Assembly (NCBI GenBank): GCA_013398295.1
Contig: VZSF01008733.1
Location: 1-64,000 of the forward strand
From: Chionis minor
Taxonomy: Eukaryota > Chordata > Aves > Charadriiformes > Chionididae
Reading direction: 5' to 3'
Length of the DNA stretch: 64,000 nt
The notes under the pieces are model-generated. The model saw only the letters and a program-made list of their open reading frames with translations. It was not told the DNA's origin and made no database searches. Below are positions 28,138 through 41,800 of this stretch, in pieces (position 1 is the first letter of the stretch; each line of letters opens with the position of its first letter). The position numbers and the translations under genes are program-made.

Positions 28138-30189
28138 GAAGGTGGTGCCTGTCTTGAAGTTGGCAACATAGGTGCAAGTAGGTGCTGAATACTTTTGGAA
28201 ATCCAGGTTTCCATCAAGTCATTCATTACAAAGCCTAAACCACATTTCTCTTTATTTCAGTCAGTGTATTCTAGATGCCAGCTATTTTTTATAGCAAAAC
28301 CTGGCATGCAGGCTTTAGGGAGGCAGAATTACCTACAGACTGCCTTTTCAGCTTCACCCAGCCTTTTCTGTTTTCTGACTGCTATTTGCTGCTGGCTGTT
28401 TCCCCACGACCGTGAATCTGCAGCCATTAAGTCTGGATGGCAGTGAGATTTGGGTCTATCTGATCCCGTTTATTAGCCCGTCTCCGAGAGGGGTGCGCAC
28501 AAGCGGCACCGTCTGCCTCCAGGATTGCTGTTTCTTAGCCTGGTCGTCAACCCAGCCAGTCAGATATTCAGGCTCTTGCAAGATACTGTCTTTAGTGGTG
28601 CTAGAAGTTAGCTGAGCAGAAAGGGTGTCCTTTATTTGGAGTGGGGATGGGGATATTATGTCATAGCTGAGGATTATTTTGATTGATTTTTCCCCCCCCC
28701 CAGCATATCTAGGAAGATGCAGTCAAGATAGTGAGAAAATCAATACAGTATTGAAGGTTGCATTTTTTCTGGTGTAAAGAGTTTAAGGACATACTGCCAG
28801 GGAAAACACTTCAGCAGCCAAACTTCCCTCATTTTACCACGCTGAACAGAAAGCACTTTTTGTAGCTCAGAGGGTGCTATGGTGCCATATATTCTATGGG
28901 GCAGTGAGGAGGGTCTGACAGGTACCTCATGAAGTTCAGCAAGGAGGGGTGCAAATTCTTGCACCTGGGAACTAACCCATATGCCAGTATATGCTGAGGA
29001 CCACACAGCTGGGAAGCAGCTTGGCAGGAAAGGACCTGGGGGTCCTGGTGGACACCAGGCTGAACATGAGCCAGCCGTGCGCCCTTGCGACAAAGAAGGG
29101 TAATGGTAACCTTGGCTGCATTTGACAAAGTATTGCCAGCAGGTTGAGGGAGGTCCTCTCTACTTAGCACTGGTGAGGCCACACCTGCAGTACTAGGTCC
29201 AGTTTTGGGTTCCTCAATACAAGAGAGACATGGACACACTTGAGAGAGTCCAGTCAAGGGCCACAAAGATCACGAAGAGACTGGAGCATCTCACATATGA
29301 GGAAAGGCTGAGAGTGCTGGGACTATTTAGCCTGAAGGAGAGAAGGCTCAGGGTGGATCTCGTCAATGTATATAAATGTCCAAAGGGAGGGTGCAAAGAA
29401 GACAGAGCCAGGCTCTTTTCAGAGGTGCCCAGTGACAGGACAAGGTGCAGTGAGCACAAACTGAAACACAGGAGAGTCCCTCTGAACATCAGAAAACACT
29501 GTGAGGGTGACTGAGCACTGGCAGAGGTTGCCCCAGGAGATCATGGAGTCTCTTTACTTGGGGGTACTCAAAAGTCATCTGGACATGGTCCTGGGCAACT
29601 GGCTCTAGGTGGTCCTGCTTGAGCAGGACCAGGTGACCTCCAGAGGTCCCTTCCAACCTCAACCATTCCGTGATTCTGTGATGCTGTATGGGCTGCATTC
29701 TATTCATCAGGAAAAGTCAGGATAGATTATCTTCTGGTAGAGAGGTAATCGGATCCGGTTAACTGGACTGCATTTAGAAGGGAAATGCAATCTCAGATTT
29801 ATGTAGTTGTTTAGCTAAAACCCTTGAGTTCTTTGTTTAATGGTACCGTTATATGCCCCCTCCCAATCCAAGAAGCACATAGCAAGACAGGTTAAGTTTT
29901 CTGTAAACCTCCAATACTTAAGGGAAGTTGGTAAGTAATGAGAGAAACGTGCAGTCCTACAGTCTGAGTTTGGCTTTCCTCTGCTTCTATGCTTGCTACT
30001 GTTTTCATGCTCCAGTCTATGTAAACCAGCACAAAGGCAGGACAGTAAATACAGTATGTCTTTTCTCGTGCTTCACCTTGCTGCTCTGTTTATCACAATT
30101 TTAGTAATGTAGCAAACAGAAGTGTGAGTGCAGCAAAATCATATTTGCAAACAAAGTATCTTAGCCTGTAAGACTGACAACCTTTAAGA
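28138..30189. repeat. 2,052-bp block, copy 1 of a tandem pair
   Basis: This block starts gaaggtggtgcctgtcttga and ends cctttaaga directly before the N at 30190. It reappears at a fixed offset of 2,053 bp. I found only two differences: T at 29363 versus A at 31416, and A at 29388 versus G at 31441. It contains a CR1 3' fragment. The break exactly at a single N points to unmerged allelic contigs rather than a real tandem duplication. Confidence 0.93.
28913..29686 (+). mobile_element. CR1 LINE 3' fragment, sense (in copy 1)
   Basis: The sequence follows the CR1 ORF2 tail: 'ctcatgaagttcagcaagga', 'aaggacctgggggtcctggt', and an open stretch at 29230-29514 encoding 'ERVQSRATKITKRLEHLTYE' and 'RLRVLGLFSLKERRLRVDL'. 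The usual 3' UTR phrases and a degenerate terminal repeat (tgattctgtgatgctg, ending about 29686) follow. The upstream part carries stops and frameshifts, so the copy is dead. It is older than the copy at 7018, judging by its divergence and imperfect terminal repeat. Confidence 0.9.
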
Positions 30190-30190
30190 N

Positions 30191-32242
30191 GAAGGTGGTG
30201 CCTGTCTTGAAGTTGGCAACATAGGTGCAAGTAGGTGCTGAATACTTTTGGAAATCCAGGTTTCCATCAAGTCATTCATTACAAAGCCTAAACCACATTT
30301 CTCTTTATTTCAGTCAGTGTATTCTAGATGCCAGCTATTTTTTATAGCAAAACCTGGCATGCAGGCTTTAGGGAGGCAGAATTACCTACAGACTGCCTTT
30401 TCAGCTTCACCCAGCCTTTTCTGTTTTCTGACTGCTATTTGCTGCTGGCTGTTTCCCCACGACCGTGAATCTGCAGCCATTAAGTCTGGATGGCAGTGAG
30501 ATTTGGGTCTATCTGATCCCGTTTATTAGCCCGTCTCCGAGAGGGGTGCGCACAAGCGGCACCGTCTGCCTCCAGGATTGCTGTTTCTTAGCCTGGTCGT
30601 CAACCCAGCCAGTCAGATATTCAGGCTCTTGCAAGATACTGTCTTTAGTGGTGCTAGAAGTTAGCTGAGCAGAAAGGGTGTCCTTTATTTGGAGTGGGGA
30701 TGGGGATATTATGTCATAGCTGAGGATTATTTTGATTGATTTTTCCCCCCCCCCAGCATATCTAGGAAGATGCAGTCAAGATAGTGAGAAAATCAATACA
30801 GTATTGAAGGTTGCATTTTTTCTGGTGTAAAGAGTTTAAGGACATACTGCCAGGGAAAACACTTCAGCAGCCAAACTTCCCTCATTTTACCACGCTGAAC
30901 AGAAAGCACTTTTTGTAGCTCAGAGGGTGCTATGGTGCCATATATTCTATGGGGCAGTGAGGAGGGTCTGACAGGTACCTCATGAAGTTCAGCAAGGAGG
31001 GGTGCAAATTCTTGCACCTGGGAACTAACCCATATGCCAGTATATGCTGAGGACCACACAGCTGGGAAGCAGCTTGGCAGGAAAGGACCTGGGGGTCCTG
31101 GTGGACACCAGGCTGAACATGAGCCAGCCGTGCGCCCTTGCGACAAAGAAGGGTAATGGTAACCTTGGCTGCATTTGACAAAGTATTGCCAGCAGGTTGA
31201 GGGAGGTCCTCTCTACTTAGCACTGGTGAGGCCACACCTGCAGTACTAGGTCCAGTTTTGGGTTCCTCAATACAAGAGAGACATGGACACACTTGAGAGA
31301 GTCCAGTCAAGGGCCACAAAGATCACGAAGAGACTGGAGCATCTCACATATGAGGAAAGGCTGAGAGTGCTGGGACTATTTAGCCTGAAGGAGAGAAGGC
31401 TCAGGGTGGATCTCGACAATGTATATAAATGTCCAAAGGGGGGGTGCAAAGAAGACAGAGCCAGGCTCTTTTCAGAGGTGCCCAGTGACAGGACAAGGTG
31501 CAGTGAGCACAAACTGAAACACAGGAGAGTCCCTCTGAACATCAGAAAACACTGTGAGGGTGACTGAGCACTGGCAGAGGTTGCCCCAGGAGATCATGGA
31601 GTCTCTTTACTTGGGGGTACTCAAAAGTCATCTGGACATGGTCCTGGGCAACTGGCTCTAGGTGGTCCTGCTTGAGCAGGACCAGGTGACCTCCAGAGGT
31701 CCCTTCCAACCTCAACCATTCCGTGATTCTGTGATGCTGTATGGGCTGCATTCTATTCATCAGGAAAAGTCAGGATAGATTATCTTCTGGTAGAGAGGTA
31801 ATCGGATCCGGTTAACTGGACTGCATTTAGAAGGGAAATGCAATCTCAGATTTATGTAGTTGTTTAGCTAAAACCCTTGAGTTCTTTGTTTAATGGTACC
31901 GTTATATGCCCCCTCCCAATCCAAGAAGCACATAGCAAGACAGGTTAAGTTTTCTGTAAACCTCCAATACTTAAGGGAAGTTGGTAAGTAATGAGAGAAA
32001 CGTGCAGTCCTACAGTCTGAGTTTGGCTTTCCTCTGCTTCTATGCTTGCTACTGTTTTCATGCTCCAGTCTATGTAAACCAGCACAAAGGCAGGACAGTA
32101 AATACAGTATGTCTTTTCTCGTGCTTCACCTTGCTGCTCTGTTTATCACAATTTTAGTAATGTAGCAAACAGAAGTGTGAGTGCAGCAAAATCATATTTG
32201 CAAACAAAGTATCTTAGCCTGTAAGACTGACAACCTTTAAGA
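30191..32242. repeat. 2,052-bp block, copy 2 of a tandem pair
   Basis: A near-identical repeat of 28138-30189, beginning right after the N at 30190. It ends at cctttaaga, after which the sequence continues into new unique DNA (gcacgaggttt...). Confidence 0.93.
30966..31739 (+). mobile_element. CR1 LINE 3' fragment, sense (in copy 2)
   Basis: The same CR1 fragment as at 28913-29686, shifted by 2,053 bp. Two substitutions separate the copies. One changes a Val codon to Asp in the remnant frame (VDLVNVYK versus VDLDNVYK). It should not be counted as an independent insertion if the duplication is artefactual. Confidence 0.88.
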
Positions 32243-33024
32243 GCACGAGGTTTAAATAGAAACACAATAATAATTTAATGTAATTAATTGGGCTCCTAGC
32301 AAATATGAAACTGTATCTCATCCTGGCATGTAACTTCAAAGTGCATTTTCCTCCTCGCTTAATCAGACCACTTGCACTGTTCTTCTCCACACTCATGCTC
32401 ATGACTGGAACCCACCCCTGCACCCTGTTTCCCACATTCATCTTTCTAAGAGCTGTTTTCTTTGTCTTTATCCCAATGAGGATAAGGTGGCAGCTGTGAG
32501 TAGATGCAGAGTAAGACACATGAGAAAAAGGAATCCTAACTTGCAGAGCCCAGTGATGGGCTCTGAATTAGCCACAACTACTCAGGGAAACAGGTTTGCT
32601 GTTTTGGTAGTTTTGTGAAAACAAATGTTACCCAAATTAAATTGGTAGCTAGCCAGGTCCAAACAAACAGGAGTTGTAAATAAGCTGTGGTACTCTCTGC
32701 TGCAGGATGTTGTGGTTGCTAAAAACTTCCAGGAGTTCAAAAATAAACCAAATTCAGAGATGAAAAATCCATCAAAAGCTGTTAATGAAAACCATACCAT
32801 CCCTAGCTCCAAAATTTGATTCAAATTGCCAAAGGATAGGAGTATATATGGGGGTGGTATTGCTGTAGAATTTCCCTGTTTTTCTATATTTCAGTAGGCA
32901 CCTGCCACTATCCCCTATCAGTTGCTGGCTACTGAATTTGATGGAATTTTGATCTGATATGATACAGGCACTCATAAGTTGTTTGTCCTTTTCTGTTGGT
33001 CACTTCCCACTGTCATTCTGTTCA

Positions 33025-33095
33025 CAGAATCATAAAATGGTTTAGGTTGGAGGAGACCTTAGAGATTACCTAGTTTCAACCCCACGGACTGGAAC
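33025..33095 (-). mobile_element. Short CR1 3' tail, antisense
   Basis: The + strand reads agaatcataaaatggtttag, then gttggaggagaccttagaga, then ...cctagtttcaacccc. This is the reverse complement of the last part of a CR1 3' UTR. Only about 70 bp remain recognisable. Confidence 0.75.
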
Positions 33096-33885
33096 ATTCC
33101 CTATATGGGCCATTTTAACTATGCTCTAGTAAAATGTATTAAGACTTACAGGAAATATTTAGACAATATTTAGATAAATAGCTAAATGTTACCAGTTATA
33201 TCAAAGTTATATCAAACAGCTTGGAAGTTTTTTTTGAATCTTGAAAGAGTTTGTGCTGAGGCCACTTTATCTTAAACTGGCACTTCTTAACTACTAAGCA
33301 CCTATTCAACCATAGCATTCTTGTATTTCTTTTAGTAAGACTATATGTACTACCTGGAGAAAGTGAGTCTTCACAATGCTGTTGTTTGTGTAGTGTAGGA
33401 GTTTTCCTTGGCTTGAATTTGGAATGGTTACATTATTCATGAATAGCAAAGCCATGAAGAAATTGTACTGGGGACTAATTAAGACCCATGTTTATGTCTT
33501 GGTCAACTCTGCATCAGAGGAGAGAAAACTTCAGATATATTGAACCGATTGGCAGTTTAAGCTTCAACATATGCTCAGATCAAACACATGCTAGCCAGTT
33601 GTGATGGACCATTTGGAATAGGGACTGCTCCTTTCATTTTCAAATGTGATCCTTTCAGACATCAGGCTTCAGGATGGCAGGCTTTTCACTTCTGTGTGCC
33701 AGACTGGAAGGAACAGCCAGGCAAGGATCTCCTCCCTGCAGTGATAGATGGCAGTGCTAGATATTGGGGATCCTGAGAGCAAAGTAAGTCACGGCTCCTT
33801 GAAGGTGACTCTTAGGTTTCCAGGCACCTTTTACCTTCCCTGCTCCTCTCAGGCTATCCATGCAACATCTGAATCCTTGCCTTAT

Positions 33886-33907
33886 TATGCTTATTTGCAT
33901 AAGCATA
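33886..33907. promoter_or_regulatory. Perfect 22-bp dyad with embedded POU octamer
   Basis: TATGCTTAT-TTGC-ATAAGCATA has perfect 9-bp inverted arms. The octamer ATTTGCAT (33893-33900), the classic POU/OCT-factor site, spans the centre. A regulatory role is only inferred from the motif. Confidence 0.3.
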
Positions 33908-35690
33908 TGAAGAGTTATTCTGGAGTAATAATTGCATTTGGACTAACTAAATGAAGGACATGCCATCCAAAATTAATAACATAGGGATGGGTAATAATAA
34001 AAGCAAACTTAAGTCTGTAAGAATACTTGAACTCTTTTACCATGTCAGTATGACTAGAGAGCTGATCTCTATGGCAGGTCTAGCACAAGGATGTCAAGTG
34101 GTAGATTCAGAATGATACGCAGAGTTTGAGGAAGCATGGTAAGTGCTGCTTTGCTAACACCTTGATGTGATGGTCCCTTCCTCGGGCCATCATGGGGAGA
34201 GAGCTAGGACCACGAATAACTGTAGCTTTGAAAGTGTGGATTTGAAATTATCTCTCTTACACAAATAGAAGACATTTCTGGGGAACATTGAGGCTCATTT
34301 TTATATAACTGAAGACATAATATTGGCATATATCTGGGAGACAGAAACTAGATTTCTCTTCTAAGCACCATACAAATTAAAGAGACAGCAAGCAAGAATA
34401 AAGTAAGAATGGTGGCTCTTTAGACCCATGAATTAAACCACACTGTGTATTATTTCACTCTCATAGTGTTTATACCGGTGTCCTAGCATTCCTTGCTTGT
34501 GCTACTTCTGGCGTTCAACAGTGCAAATCCTATAGAGAGCACAAGTACATAATACATATATGTGTGTAGGTGACAATGCCAGACAGATTGTACATGCAAG
34601 TGATTACATATTAATTATATGCACAGACAATGGAACATGCAGATGGATTGTCACATACCTTTCAAAAAAACCCAAAAAACCCCTTCACAATTAAGTTTAC
34701 CCTTTTCTGGTTTGGGTTTGTTTTAAGGTAACCTTCTTTTCCTGCCTTTCCCCTTAAAATTTGGCCTTTCCCTTTAAAGGTTTGCTCTAGTACCCTCAGC
34801 CTTTTTAATGAACTTAGCAGTGGGGAAAATCTCTGTACTGGTACAGGAAGTCTGAGAATACAGAAGAAAGCTGTGTGCCATTTTAAAGGGAAAGGAGCAG
34901 GTCAGCTTACATCAATAGAGGCCTTCTTGCTTCATATTCAAAAAGAAGCGTACTCTAAGCAGCTATTATTAGCCTTTCTTCAACCAGTCTTCCAACTTTC
35001 AAATAAAGTTTAGAAACTCATTTTATTACGGGACGGTTTTCTTGAAGGATTTTGGAGGAAATGAGTGCTTCTGTGCAAAAGCTGTTTCACATAATAAACT
35101 TTACAATGCCAGTGAATGGATATGAGACAGTTAAAACAACAGAATAAATATTCTCAATTTTATGAATGCACTTAGTTTCTGCCTACTTTCTCTGAAGTAT
35201 AACATGCCATGACAAATCCTGAGACAAATCTGTCACTCAGGTCCTCGATAGACAAAATACTAATTGAAGTTAATGGGAGCGTAACTTAGGGGAAAACTTA
35301 AAATCTGTGCATGCCCTGCAATGAAAGCAGTGTACAATACACCTGAAGTTTTGGATTAAAAATGTATTTCAATTTTATCAGGATAAATGATGTCTCAGAA
35401 TGGATTGTAACAGGTTAGAAAGGCTCAACTAATTTTAATTATAACGTGTAAAGCAGTTGCCTCAAAGAACAGTTTTTTTCAAGCTTTCAGAAACTTTGCA
35501 AATTTCAGAGCTTCTGAAGTTAATTTAAAAGCCAGATTTTAGATGGCTGTTTTCACTGAGCATTTTCTGGTGTTGTATTGCTGGTACTCAGAGATCTTCC
35601 ACTATTACACGAAACTAGTGTCAGCAAGAGTTTCTCTCTCTAATGAAGATTATTTTTTCTTCCTCTTTCCCACTTCCCATTTCCTGTCAG

Positions 35691-35862
35691 TCGGAAGTGT
35701 CTTGGATCCCCAACAAACACTACTCTGGGATTTACGGGCTGATGAAGTTGGTTCTGACTAAGACTCTACCTTCCAATCTTGAGCGAGTCATTGTCCTCGA
35801 CACAGACATAACATTTGCCACTGACATTGCTGAGCTATGGGCCGTCTTTCACAAGTTCAAAG
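35691..35862 (+). CDS. LARGE1: LARGE1 coding exon with DTD motif (about residues 206-262)
   Basis: This 172-bp exon reads [57 protein letters not shown], plus the first base of the next Gly codon (phase 1). The DTD at codons 35799-35807 corresponds to D242/D244 of human LARGE1. These are the metal/UDP-xylose-binding residues of the xylosyltransferase domain; changing them abolishes that activity in the human enzyme. The residues VLTKTLP and HKFKG favour LARGE1 over LARGE2. The acceptor is a pyrimidine tract ending cctgtcag and the donor is AAAG|gtattc. The following exon (expected to continue after the split Gly) was not found in the window. Confidence 0.97.
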
Positions 35863-38800
35863 GTATTCTAATGATTTTTTTACTGTCTTTATTTGTGGGG
35901 GAGAAAGAATGGTAAAGCAAACATTACAATGAGGGTAAAAAGGCTATCTGAGATTTATTAAATGTTTTCATTCTTTTGTTTTTTGGTGTTTGGATATAAT
36001 TGTTCTATTTGTGAGGTCTTTCCTCAACAATGTTCTATATAGACTGATTGATACTACTGATTATCTATGTAGTTTGTTTTATTGGTCGAATTATTTGGGA
36101 AAAGTGAGAGCTTGGCAGTACGGTAGATGATAAAGAATTATGAGGACACTGTAGTGACCTACCATTCAAGCACCTGTTGGTATTCAGTACTTGGAAGAAC
36201 TCGTTTTATACTACTTTTTACTAATAAAACCTAATTATTACTTTCAGTATAACTTTTCTACTGAAAATAAAGTTAGAATTATACTTGGACTGGGGAAGAG
36301 GATGAAGTGGGCAGATTTGTACACGTGAAGAGAAATGAGTTGCTGCTTGCTCCTCTTAATGAGTTGATAAAGGGTTGTGGATTTGAAGTATCAACCTAAA
36401 GTAGTTTTGTCTACCTGTATGCCTTTCCCACAGCCCCTTGAAAAACTCCGTGATAGTTTGACCGAGAAAGGATGCTTTCAGAGTTACTGTGTAAGGAGAT
36501 GATCACTAGAAAGTTCCCCACTACCCTGTCACAAACCAGAGCACTTTCCTGGCTAACACACCACTAAAACCATTTAATTGTCCCAGGCTCCAATGTTGGC
36601 AGCTTTTCAGACTCAGAGACATGACCTATTGTTCTCCTCTTGCCCTGAGAATATATATTGGAGTGCTGGTAAGTGCAGAGGCATTGCAGTATCCTGGTTT
36701 GAAGGTTTACAGCCCTGTAAAAGTGTAGCCTTGATGCATATCATCAGCTCTCTTAAAATCACCGCAAGCAAAGTCAGCCTAAGCTGTCTTTGGGTCCGTT
36801 TATTTACAGAAGCCAAAATAAAGCACTCTGTTAGAAAGGTGACAGAAAAAAGAGTACATTTAGTGTACTTTTCCCATGCTGAAATCCGCAAGGCCTCTTT
36901 GCCTTTCCCAGTACCCAGCAAATCGGCAGGAGGTATTACCTTCAGCTTTATGGTCAAGGACTGGGTGCTAGTACTTGCTTCTCAGGGCAATTGTTTCCTT
37001 TCCCATCTCTGGATACTTTGACGTCCCGTCAGCAGGCCAGAAGCAATCACCTACTTACTTAACAGAACTATTCACACACTTGCTTCATCAAGGAGTATAA
37101 AGCTTTTCCTCTTCTTAAGTATTGTTCAAGCCTCTTCACCAAACCTTTCCCTACACTGGACCTTGAGTTTCATATAAACATGTACCTTGACAACTATAAT
37201 TTGCGTAAAAGTATGCATAGGGAGTAATGCTATGCTATTTACTCTCTCACTATGTGCTACTGTCCCATTAATAGTAATATTTTACTGAATATGGTATATT
37301 AGCAGGATTAAGCAGGTAAAGAAATATGTATAAACTGAACTTGGGCATAAAGCGCTGCATGGTCAAAGATAGCAAAATCTAAATTGAGACAGTGAGGAGG
37401 ATCATCTCCTTTCTTATATTTTCTGCTATAGCTTCAATGAAGGTCCCTTGCTTTTTACTGGGGAAAGAAACCAAGCATAAAGACTGCTTGTAAAAAAAGA
37501 ATATGGAGCAGAGGCAGGCCTAAGATTGAAAAAAATACAGACAGAAAATAAGGAAACATGGAGAAGGATAATTACTGGAAGTATAGAAGTTGGTGTAAGG
37601 TAGTCTCCGTACAGCTAGGCAGGGTTGTTCAGCTGATTAGAGCTGTGAAAAGCTCTAAGTTACACATGGAGACAGAATTCCTGTGGTACTGCCAGCCTTC
37701 ATAACGTATGTGTCACAACTCCCAAATGTATGATTTTGCAAGTTGTCTGCTCTGTCTTTTTAATTCCAGCTGACCACCTGCTTCCCCACAATTCTTAAAT
37801 CCTGACAATAAATTGGTCAGTGTCTACATTTGTTCATTTCCCAAATGGTCATGCACAAAGAATTAATGTCAGAATCCCATAGCCCCAGGACTTAAGCAGG
37901 GTGGGAGAGGACTTTGGAAGGCATGTATGACCAAAATAGTGATCCTAAACGTTGGGGAGGAGAGAGAAATGAAAGTTTCTGAGCACAATCTTGTTCTCCA
38001 GCTTGGATCATAAGTTGCAGTCCCATTAGGCAAAGACTCAATGGAAATAGATCATCCTGGAAGCAAGGGCAAGTAAGTTGGAAGGATACCGTTGCTCTTT
38101 TACTGCTTTGGAAAAGATTGGTTTAAATCATATGGTGACTCTCAGTTTGTCCTCAGTGTCTTTTTATTTCTCTTGCCAGCATTACAAAAGATTCAAATGA
38201 TGTCTCTTGTCATTAGCCCCAAATACTTCACTAAAAGATCTGTTTTTAAACTAAAGTTTCAATCCCCTCCTTGTTTCTTCCTCAGAAGTCCCAAGTAAGT
38301 TTATGAAGATTTCTTTGGGACAATCTAGTGTGTTTGTTGAAATATTACTTAAACAGAAGGGAAATAAAACTCCTATGAAAGGAAGTTCTACTCTCCTGAC
38401 CCTATACCCAAGCCCAACTTGGAGGGCAGCTTCAGAACCACGGGCTGTCCACCTAGAAATGTCCAAAGACCCAGCTGTTGGCTAGAAGTAGCCATTATAA
38501 ACCTATTTGCACCAGGATGTTATTTGAGCAAATGGAAGAATTTTTCACATCAGCGCAGAAAAGACAAGAACTTCCTTCAGCAGGTTGCTGCAGGATAACT
38601 GATAAGACAGTCCAGCACAGCCTCTTCCAATTTGCACCCACACAGATAAAGAGAGAGAAGGTCCTAGAGTCTGCAATTCTTTCTGTGACCAGGAAGACTT
38701 TTCTTCCCAAGAAAAACAGTGACAAAGAGAGATCAGTAGCTCAGATTCCTTTTTTCTAGGACACCACATTTGGAAGAGACTCAGATTTAGGATTGTCTTG

Positions 38801-41800
38801 CAATTTAACCAGGTCCAATTTGCTCTGTAGAAAGGCCCACAGTATGTTTTAAATAGCACCTGCAATACCCAGTATCCTTGTTCTGCAAAGGTTCTTGTTC
38901 CTGTCATCTTAAGAGTTGCTGAAAAGATCAGACCCTTACATAGCAACTTAATATTTTAGGTGGTAAAGCTACTATTACATTCGTTCTGTAGATGGAAAAA
39001 AGGGAGTAGGATTCCTTTGTAAATTATTGCTCTTCTGCCCTTTTCTGATAAGCTCTTTGCATACGCAAAGATACAATAAATGATCCAACTATTCTGTAAC
39101 TGAGTGCACAAATTAGGGCTGTACATAACGTGATTTTATTTGAAAATCTCTTCTTTGAAGCGGCAACCTTAGGCTTTGGGAGAAATTCACACCTCTCTTC
39201 AGTGGCCTGAAACAGTGCCACTCAAGCTATGTAACATTTAAAAATTTCTCTTAGCAGTTACTGTGGGCTGTATAATTATTATTCCTTTTATATGCAAGTT
39301 TCAATCTCTATGTATAAATATGTCTTTGGGAAGCAGTAACTTAAATTTCAAGATTTTCAGCTAGGATTCGGATGTTTCTGCTTTAGCCTTATTCTCTCTT
39401 GCTCTCCCAAAGATAAGCAGTCTGTTTCTCTAGGACAGATATATACCTCCAAAATATGACTTCAAAGGTAAGAGTCTGCAGCTGGTCTGGTGAAGATAAC
39501 CTGTCATACATGTTTTCTATGACTTAGTTGACACTGATTATGTTTTCTATTCATCTTTCACTAGATTTTGACAGTTCTAAACTTGAGAAAGCAATATAGC
39601 CTAAGGGCAGAAGAGTGGGACTGTAGATCATACGCATTCTTGGATGAAGTGCTGCAAAGTGTTTCAGACAGCAAGGATTAGTGTAACCAATATGCTTTTA
39701 TTGCAGAAATTGTGTGAATTCTTCTGAGAAAAGAACCAGTCCAAAGCTATGCTCTCTGCCATCAATCTTGAAGTTCTTTTAAAGGCCACATCAGCTAATT
39801 GTCTTACTAGTCTTGCTCACCCAAACTTGGCATTGAAATGTGGGTTCTTTTTTCCAAAATTCTCATTTTGACTTCAACTGTTTGTTAAATATGAATTCTC
39901 AAGAGCATTCATTGCAAATGGTATTTGGGGCCTGACTATAACAGTCATCATAATTATTTGTGTTACAGGTTGCTGTTCCAGTCAGGATCACAGCCTCTTT
40001 GTGCTGGGTGTTGTACCTATAACACAGAAAGAGACAGTCTTCGTGCTTTACCTAGTGTCAGGTGACAATTCTTGGGTCTGCCTGGTTCCTTTAGGCTATC
40101 GCTGTGTGAGTCATGGCTGAGGCCCACAAGTAAGACCTGAATAATCCCTGTAGAGATCATTGTTGGGGGACTCTGAAGATGAATGACACATCTAAGGGCA
40201 TTATGGTATTTCTAAGTACATGCCTTGACTCAGATGCTATATTTACCAGTCATGTCCTACTACTACATGTTAGTCTCACAATCCAGCTAGCTGCTGCTGA
40301 TGAACATTTTGAGTACTTTTAAACGACAGAGACTGGGTAGTACATAACTAGTGTATTTCAAATAACTATACTTGTAGATTAAGTCATCCAGAGAATATAA
40401 GCTACAATTAGTGTTCATCTGTGCAAATAAGTCTTCCCTGGAAAGCTGATGAAAGCAATAAGGCAGAATCACCTACCTCCATTAACCAAGCATCCAAGGA
40501 GAAATCACAAGCTTGATAGGAAGGCTGAGATTCCCTTATTCATACTTTACATGAATAAAAACATGCTATAGAAGCTGTTTGCTTTGTGTCAGGAGCTCAA
40601 ACAATGATAAAAATCCATACCGACATCATAAATACCAGAAAAGGTCAACAGTGATTTTGGTGCAGGATCAAGTGCCCACAGCTGAAGCGAGATTGGCACA
40701 TAGTCAATCCTAAACTTAAAATTTGCAAACACTCAGTATGTGGGTGCTTTGGAATATTGCTCTGCAGAATGCCTGAGGTAACGATGTAGGTTCATGCTAT
40801 TTTTGCAGCATCTTCAAGAAAAAGAGCAAACAAACACCAAAAAAATCACAACCATCACAAAATTCAACATATTGTGTAGGTGGTTTAGTAATGATATTCC
40901 TACAAGAACTATTATGCATAAGATTGTAATATCAAATGCATGCATAACTTTTCATTTGTGTGTGAATTTAGTGTGCCAGAAAGTGAGATGCTGATGGCAC
41001 CGGCAAGAGTCAGGCAGAGTCAGCAGGTGCTGTATAAATTTCCCTGAATTTGGCTCTATCAGTGAAGCCCTGTTTTAATAAACTATACCCGTCATAGACC
41101 TAGGCTCTTCTTCTGCAAAGACTGTACTTTTTATAGGTACGCTCTTCTTGTGATGATGTAAAATATTCGGTTGTTGCCAAGATTAAAATTCAAAATTGAT
41201 TGTCACCTATGGCTGAAGCCAGGGTTTGAGCCACAGAATTGATTCTGGGCACATTCTGTAGTTCAGTCTGTCAGTTTACACTGAGTAAATCATTAAAGCT
41301 TCCACAGATCATTCTGAGACTGGATCTCTGCGGGCTGGCACACTATGTTAAATCCTGCAGCGATCTTTCTGTTCCTTCTGGTCAGTACAATAGGTTTTCT
41401 TTTTTACTAATCAAGAGGAAGGCATTAGCAATGTGCACCTTAGTGTGTAAAAATCCATGATATGAGTCAGTCTTTTTGTGAAGGAAACACGATTGCATTG
41501 TAGCATAGTGCATTAATAAAATTGTCAGGCAGCTATTAAAATAGGTTAAAATTATCTGAATTTTTATAGGTGTCTAAAAAGGCCGAATGGCACTTGTCTT
41601 TGCTCATAAAAAGAACATCTGTTAGTTTCTGAAAGACTTGTATAAGTGTTTAATGGTTGGACTACAGTACATAGCTCGTCCTAGGGTTATTCCACAAATG
41701 AGATATATTTTCCCTTTGAAAAGGTCCCTATGGAGACTCTATATTCTTAAGGTTTTCTATTCCTGATTGTTATATAGCGGTATTTTCTTCTTTTCTGCTG

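Noticed and set aside
28877..29266. 129-codon antisense frame, repeated at 30930-31319
   Set aside because: It is the antisense of a CR1 fragment, and its repetition reflects the duplicated block.
36578..37021. 147-codon open frame downstream of the third LARGE1 exon
   Set aside because: It does not match the expected next LARGE1 segment or any other family.
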